This document shows positions 59,259 through 64,000 of a stretch of 64,000 nt of DNA, piece by piece. Source of the DNA: Nageia nagi (taxonomy: Eukaryota > Pinophyta); contig JBITNC010000001.1 of assembly GCA_050084985.1 (NCBI GenBank), positions 85,436,001 to 85,500,000 on the forward strand, in the 5' to 3' direction. A program made the position numbers and the translations under genes. Below the pieces are notes generated by a model. The model saw nothing but the letters and a program-made list of their open reading frames with translations, had not been told where the DNA came from and made no database searches. The first letter of the stretch is position 1. Every line of letters begins with the position of its first letter.

Positions 59259-59310
59259 GATGAGAGTGAATCAATAAATATCATGCATCTTTTCCCCTTC
59301 TACAGTTAAA
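59259..59310 (+). pseudogene. Last codons of Tat B integrase
   Basis: Continues LEGN from 48887 with ESINIMHLFPFYS and a stop, fitting the end of Tat integrases (usually PxNxxxLKxYY). The match is short. Confidence 0.55.
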
Positions 59311-60636
59311 GTTCCTTTATTTTTTATATATATTGTAAATATTTAGATAAAGAAATTAAAAGTTTCAAAATGAACTAATAAGAATAAATGAATCTAATAG
59401 ATGGAAATCAAAAGCATAAAGAGTGTTCACATGCCATTGGAAAGAAAAGAAATAAAACAAGAACCATGGTTTGAGAAGTCTAGATATTTGGTAGATAGAG
59501 CCATATCCATACTCACAAAATTCAATTTCAAAGTAACATGGAATGTTCTTTAGTTACCTATTACATACAAAGGAGTCTAGCCTTAATATATTGTCCATGT
59601 AAATTTTATGGATGGAGAATTTATGTTAAAGGAGAAAATATTGAAATTTACCTAGATTGGGTTGTGTATTTCCATGGTTTTTATCATTATTATGAGCAAG
59701 TACATAAAATAAATATTTTATGCTTGTATTGGCCTACTATAGCACTTAGACTCATACTTGATTGCACTTTTAATGATTGAATTTTAGAAGTTACTTCTCA
59801 AAATCCATGAAGCTTACATCCAATCCTAGTTTCAATGAATTAGCTTGTAGGAGACTTGTGTTATCAAAATTTAATATATGATTTTTCTCCTTCATTTGTT
59901 CCCAAACCTAGGAAATCAAAAAGAGTCAAAAGAAATATCCTTAAATAATTTTCTTAAGTAAAGTCAAGGTTTTTCTCTCCTTTTTCTTATGACCATTTAT
60001 AAAAAATAGTAACAATCAAAAGGTTAGAAGCCTCTAAATAAGTACATTTCCAATTTGACTATGTTGGTCAAAATTTCATGGATAGATATAAAGGATATGT
60101 TTACATACAATTACTTCATAAATATCCTTCTACACTTATGGTACATTTCCTTGATTTACCTAAAGAAGTACAATTAGTGATAGCAATGAAATACTTTGAA
60201 AATCATACATCAAATTCATAAGAATTAAAAATAAATGGTTTAAAGGTTGCAATTGAAGTAAAGGCATAAAAATGTGGATGGAAAAAGAATATGAAATGAA
60301 TTCATTGCAATGGTTCCATCTACATTGGCCTTATGAGAAACTAAAAATTGTGATAGATTATGTTGAAGGTATTCATATCAAATTTATGGGAAATTCTTTT
60401 ATTTTGACTTCAATTATTTCTTATCAAATATTATAATATCTTATGTCATCCTTTCCAAAGGATGAAATTGTATATAACTATAGTTCATTGTTCAGTAATA
60501 GTTATTGTATGAATAATCCTTTAAACATCTATATAAAATAAAAAGAATAAAAATTGTTAACTAGAAATATTGTTGCAATATCATTGATAATAGGAGTTTT
60601 GGCATTTCTTTAGGAAGCCTCATCCCATAATTCCCA
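59311..60636 (+). other. Unassigned stretch with short open frames after Tat B
   Basis: Contains an 81-codon open frame at 59538-59780 (with CPCKFYGWRIYVKGENIEIY) and a further readable stretch near 60060-60240 (for example MDRYKGYVYIQLLHKYPS and FLDLPKEVQLVIAMKYFEN). No known domain is recognised. Position suggests an extra reading frame between Tat pol and its 3' LTR, which some Tat/Ogre relatives carry, but a piece of another sequence is equally possible. Confidence 0.35.
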
Positions 60637-60945
60637 TTGTGGACCTCTCCATTACCACCAATTCCATCACCTCCCATTTCACTACATCTTACATACATAC
60701 ATTCTTTTTTTATGCTTCCTCAAGTACATGCTGAAGCTTCAATTTCATCTATAGAACCTAAGAGAATCATTACAAAATTTAAGCCAAATCCTAAACCACC
60801 CCTCACACCACTCATTTGGTATCCCATTCATTCCCAACCATCTATTCTAGGAAAAGGTACTCTTCATCTTTGTTTAAGGCCTCCTTATTATTACTTCTTA
60901 AATCATGGATGTTGGGTTATTCGTAGGAAAAATATTTACCAATGA
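60637..60945 (+). CDS. Hypothetical proline-rich open frame
   Basis: 102 codons from ATG at 60637 to stop at 60943. The product would be Pro-rich at the start (LPPIPSPPIS) and in the middle (KPNPKPPLTPLIWYP), with no signal peptide or known motif that I can name. In AT-rich DNA an open frame with this GC-rich codon content is less likely to be pure chance, so it may be a fragment of a real or transposon gene. No ribosomal context, introns or neighbours help. It could be part of the unassigned stretch to its left. Confidence 0.25.
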   Translation: MWTSPLPPIPSPPISLHLTYIHSFFMLPQVHAEASISSIEPKRIITKFKPNPKPPLTPLIWYPIHSQPSILGKGTLHLCLRPPYYYFLNHGCWVIRRKNIYQ

Positions 60946-61200
60946 CATTCAAAATTTGTAAATTATTCTACATTATTAAAATTAATAAAAATATTATAAA
61001 AATAAAAATATATAAAATAACAAAATATGTCTTGTATATATGTGTGTTTTATATATATTTCTTAATTTTTGCATGCTTATTAATTATCTTCATGCAAATA
61101 AAAGTTTTATATATGTTGTATCTTTATAAACCTTATGTAATTTCTAAAATTTGCATATAATGTTATAGGATTAACACTCATGCCAATCCACTTATTTGTA
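60946..61200. other. AT-rich stretch, nothing recognised
   Basis: Very AT-rich with TATATA runs. Short open frames here are low complexity. Confidence 0.4.
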
Positions 61201-61202
61201 GA

Positions 61203-61468
61203 CTCATTAAGTTCTATGGTCCACCATCAGGTTGCATCCTCATGAGTCTTTTGATGAACTCACCATTACCCACATAATATTCATAAATAATTTTTATTAG
61301 GACTTCATGTTTTTTATGTTTGTCACTCATAATGCCACACATTGGTTTGATGATCATACTATTCATACTCTGTGTCATTTTCATCCCATCTCTCATAGCC
61401 AGTTGTTGCAAACTCTTACTCAACATAGAATTCATTATGTATAAGTAGAAAATAACTAAAAAAATCAA
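61203..61468 (-). CDS. Hypothetical minus-strand coding fragment 1
   Basis: An 84-codon minus-strand frame (61214-61468) with SLQQLAMRDGMKMTQSMNSM and KHEVLIKIIYEYYVGNGEFI, ending MQPDGGP. It has a more balanced amino-acid make-up than chance frames in this AT-rich DNA. Family not recognised. It is separated by the minisatellite from another minus-strand fragment (61740-61880), so the two might be exons of one decayed gene. Confidence 0.25.
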
Positions 61469-61700
61469 ATTATTATCAAAAATAAAATTAAAAAAAAATT
61501 ATTATCAAAAATAAAAAAAATTAAATTATTATCAAAAACCAAAAAAATTAAATTATTACAAAAAATCAAATTATCATCAAAAATAAAAAAAATAAATTAT
61601 ATTATCAGAAATAAAAAAAGTCAAATTATTATTAAAAACAAAAATAAAAAATTGAATTATTATCAAAAACAAAAAAAAAATTATAAAAAAAAAACTAAAA
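61460..61700. repeat. A-rich minisatellite
   Basis: Seven to nine imperfect copies of a roughly 30-40-base unit with the core AAATTATTATCAAAAA followed by A-rich sequence (for example at 61468, 61496, 61534, 61567, 61623 and 61655). Confidence 0.85.
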
Positions 61701-61734
61701 AATATATGTACATATATGTTTTCTTCCATGTATA

Positions 61735-61903
61735 CACTCAAAAAGTTATTTTGAAGCATCTTGGCTATTGGGGTGCATTGCCCTATGTGTTCATACCATA
61801 CCATTGTATTCATCTTGTTCATCACCTCCATCATTGTAAAACTATTAAGTGTCAAACATGATAATCCTAGTAATTTGCCAATATATACATACACATTGTA
61901 CAT
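61735..61903 (-). CDS. Hypothetical minus-strand coding fragment 2
   Basis: Minus-strand reading gives MMEVMNKMNTMVWYEHIGQC followed by TPIAKMLQNNF. It is Met-rich and not low complexity, in contrast to the Phe/Ile-rich continuation toward 61577, which is just the minisatellite read through. No domain recognised. Could be an exon together with 61203-61468, with the minisatellite in an intron. Confidence 0.22.
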
Positions 61904-63330
61904 CTATCCACATATTATTTATATATATAGTTATACATATAAATAAAGAAGTAGTTTATGGGTATAATATTTATCTCCTATTTTGTCAAAATATCTTTTG
62001 TAAGGTTTCTAAAACATTGGAACATAAATAAACATAACCTTGATATATTTTGAGGATATTATGAACTCATACACTTTTTAACATTTTAAATCTCAAAACA
62101 ATAAAAAATTTGATATTCCTTGAGAATAATTTCAAGTGATTATTCGTATTATTATTTGCTTCATCCCAAACCCAAGAGATAGGATAGAAAGAAAAAATAT
62201 AGGAAAAAAATATATAGATAGAAAGTAGAATTTTTTAGGTGATTACAGTATCCTCTATTAGGGCTAGGGATTCCTAACTGGTAATAGAGAAAGGTTGTAG
62301 TATGATCTAGGGGCTAGTCTTCATTAGGGTTATGGATGCCCATATGGTAGTGAGGTATGCCTTACGAAGTGGAAAAATGTACAATCTATACAATGGATCT
62401 TTGGATGTTTTATATGGATGAATTAGATTACATATTTTATGCTCTTGAAGCACTAAGTTGGCTAGCATCAAGAGAAGGAAATAAACATCATTGCATAAAC
62501 ACAAGTTCATAATAAACTTAGGTGTATCATAACTTCATTTTATATCATCCTTAGTAGATGAAGTTGAAATTAAAGATTATTTGATTAAGTTAGAATGAAT
62601 ATATTATTCATTATACTCTTTTATTATATTATACCTTCACTCTACATCACAATACAATGGATATTATTGTAATGTTGGTAAGTTAAGTAGGATATTATGT
62701 TTGACATTCAAATAGTTCACTTATATATAAGTTTACATTCATAGCACCATATATCCATTCATTCATATGTTCACACCACCCATACTATTTTACATACATA
62801 TGTTACCCCATGCATATCAATAGCTAAGAATAAAAAAAATGATGATATCTAGTTTTGTACTATTAAAAACAAAGTCTTGTTCAAAATATAACAAGTAATG
62901 ATAATGATCTATAAAAAATTAAATATGTAACATTACAATATCCTAATCACATCATATGGAAACCATTCATCCATCAAAATATTAAATGATGTTATCATAT
63001 TATCTAATGTAAATCAACATCAATAATTCATTATCTTGATATATAGCATTAAAAATAAACATAACCCTAAAATGATTAGTCATAACATAACACAAGATAA
63101 TATCAAAATAGTACCTCATCAAAACAACATCATGAACATGAGTATACAAATATATCATCACATATTTATATATCACAAAATAAACATAATTTCCATTTTC
63201 TAAGCATTCATAAAATCAATCATGATCTCCATGATCAAAAAATAAATATAATATGTCATCCATCAATAAATGTAAGTCTATAACATGATATTACAATCTA
63301 GTAATAAAATGATATAATAAAAATATACTA
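61904..63330. other. AT-rich stretch, no features recognised
   Basis: I see no coding of note, no LTR partner and no RNA gene. Short minus-strand frame 62307-62510 shows no motif. The segment 62230-62360 contains two related phrases (AGTATCCTCTATTAGGGCTAGGGATTC-like), too weak to call a repeat. Confidence 0.4.
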
Positions 63331-63339
63331 ATGATCAAT

Positions 63340-64000
63340 CTTCAAGCGCATACTCATACTTATTGATCTCACCACCACCTTGACCATTCGTATCACCAAC
63401 CTCTTGACATCTCTACACTAATGGGATACCAATATTCCTCTCTTATATACCTACTCATATTTTTGAGGACCCAATCCTATGATTAGATGAAGTAGTAGTA
63501 ACACTCCTACTGGGAGTTATTGTAGCCTTGCATCTACTTGCTCTTCTACTAACACCTCCTTGTACCTCATTAGGTATAGTAGTTGGGAGAGTACTGATAT
63601 TAAGAGGAACATAACCTAGAGAAGGAATTGGATACTCCAAACTAGGCCTAAAAGAAAGAACACCTAATATCCATGTGTTAATTACTCCATGATATTAGTC
63701 CCTATGTATACAAATATCTCTAATTTTTAAGTAGAAAAATGCCTCTTTGTACCAACTAAAATGCCCTTTGCTTCTATCTACTATTACAATGCCTACACCA
63801 TGGATAATGCTCTATCTATTTCCTCTTGCTATCTATCTTGATCTAATATTTACATAAGCCTATCCTCATTTAAATGTTTAAACTACTATAGCTATGCATG
63901 TAGAGACTCATTATCATAATAATGCTAATTGAGTAATGATCTTGACTATTTGAGTAAAACCTTGAGCTCCTTAATCTTGACTAGTAATACATCATGACTT
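63340..64000 (-). pseudogene. Possible minus-strand coding remnant, unidentified
   Basis: On the minus strand 63455-63640 is open with PNEVQGGVSRRASRCKATIT and SVTTTSSNHRIGSSKI, and the reading can be followed in pieces toward 63340 (NGQGGGEINKYEYALED). The Ser/Thr/Arg-rich, relatively GC-richer make-up differs from its surroundings. A glutamine/leucine-rich stretch appears to lie upstream (63700-64000) but is full of stops. It may be the C-terminal end of a transposon-encoded protein (plant CACTA-type proteins can look like this) or of a host gene; I cannot decide. Confidence 0.25.

Larger units (their letters stand above)
21392..59310 (+). mobile_element. Tat B: second decayed Tat-lineage gypsy element, split by two long-LTR elements
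   Basis: Host segments 21392-27038, 48042-48887 and 59259-about 59310 read in order as gag, protease, truncated RT, RNase H, second RNase H, integrase zinc part, integrase core and integrase end. Insertions at 27039-48036 and 48888-59253 carry perfect target duplications (TATAG and GTAAT), and the integrase reading continues across both. The 5' LTR is probably just upstream of 21392; no 3' LTR was recognised before the window end. The RT lost its N-terminal half, so this copy was defective independently of the insertions. Confidence 0.82.

Overview
The window looks like intergenic DNA from a large, repeat-rich plant nuclear genome, probably a seed plant; the species cannot be read from the sequence. 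It is strongly AT-rich. I find no convincing host gene, tRNA, rRNA or CRISPR array. Almost everything I can explain is LTR retrotransposon sequence of typical plant lineages: Ty3/gypsy Tat-type (dual RNase H), Ty3/gypsy chromovirus types, and two Ty1/copia types. All the coding regions are dead. Domain and lineage names come from reading translations by eye, not from searches.

Layout. (1) A decayed Tat-lineage element, 'Tat A', occupies 1 to about 17300 on the + strand (protease, spacer, reverse transcriptase, RNase H, second RNase H, integrase). Its RT gene is split twice: by a copia element at 2185-7173 (477-bp LTRs, target duplication TATTC) and by a second copia element with about 2.2-kb LTRs at 7657-14778 (target duplication AAAAT). 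(2) 17300-21391 is non-coding and contains at least one LTR-like promoter. (3) A second Tat-lineage element, 'Tat B', starts with gag at 21392 and runs to about 59310. It is split in its integrase by a minus-strand gypsy element with 5-kb LTRs (27039-48036, target duplication TATAG), and again near the end of its integrase by a plus-strand member of the same gypsy family (48888-59253, target duplication GTAAT). The minus-strand element itself carries a chromovirus in its left LTR (27625-33607, target duplication TATCA/TATCG). (4) 59310-64000 is non-Tat or unassigned sequence with short open frames, a minisatellite at about 61460-61700, and possible minus-strand coding fragments.

Five nested insertions can therefore be placed to the base from LTR ends and 5-bp target duplications, and the interrupted host reading resumes on the far side in each coding case. 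They give an order of events: Tat elements first, then the long-LTR elements, then the chromovirus (LTRs about 14% different by hand count), with the first copia element the youngest of those compared (LTRs about 5.5% different).

The clearest unusual signal is in that youngest copia element. Its whole gag-pol remains in one reading frame of 1288 codons without a frameshift, yet it carries 13 premature stops, essentially all explicable as CAG/CAA to TAG/TAA or TGG to TAG. About 25 of 26 LTR-LTR differences are transitions, many at CTG/CAG or CG sites. The integrase catalytic Glu has become Lys by the same kind of change. This looks like inactivation by deamination of methylated cytosines rather than by random decay.
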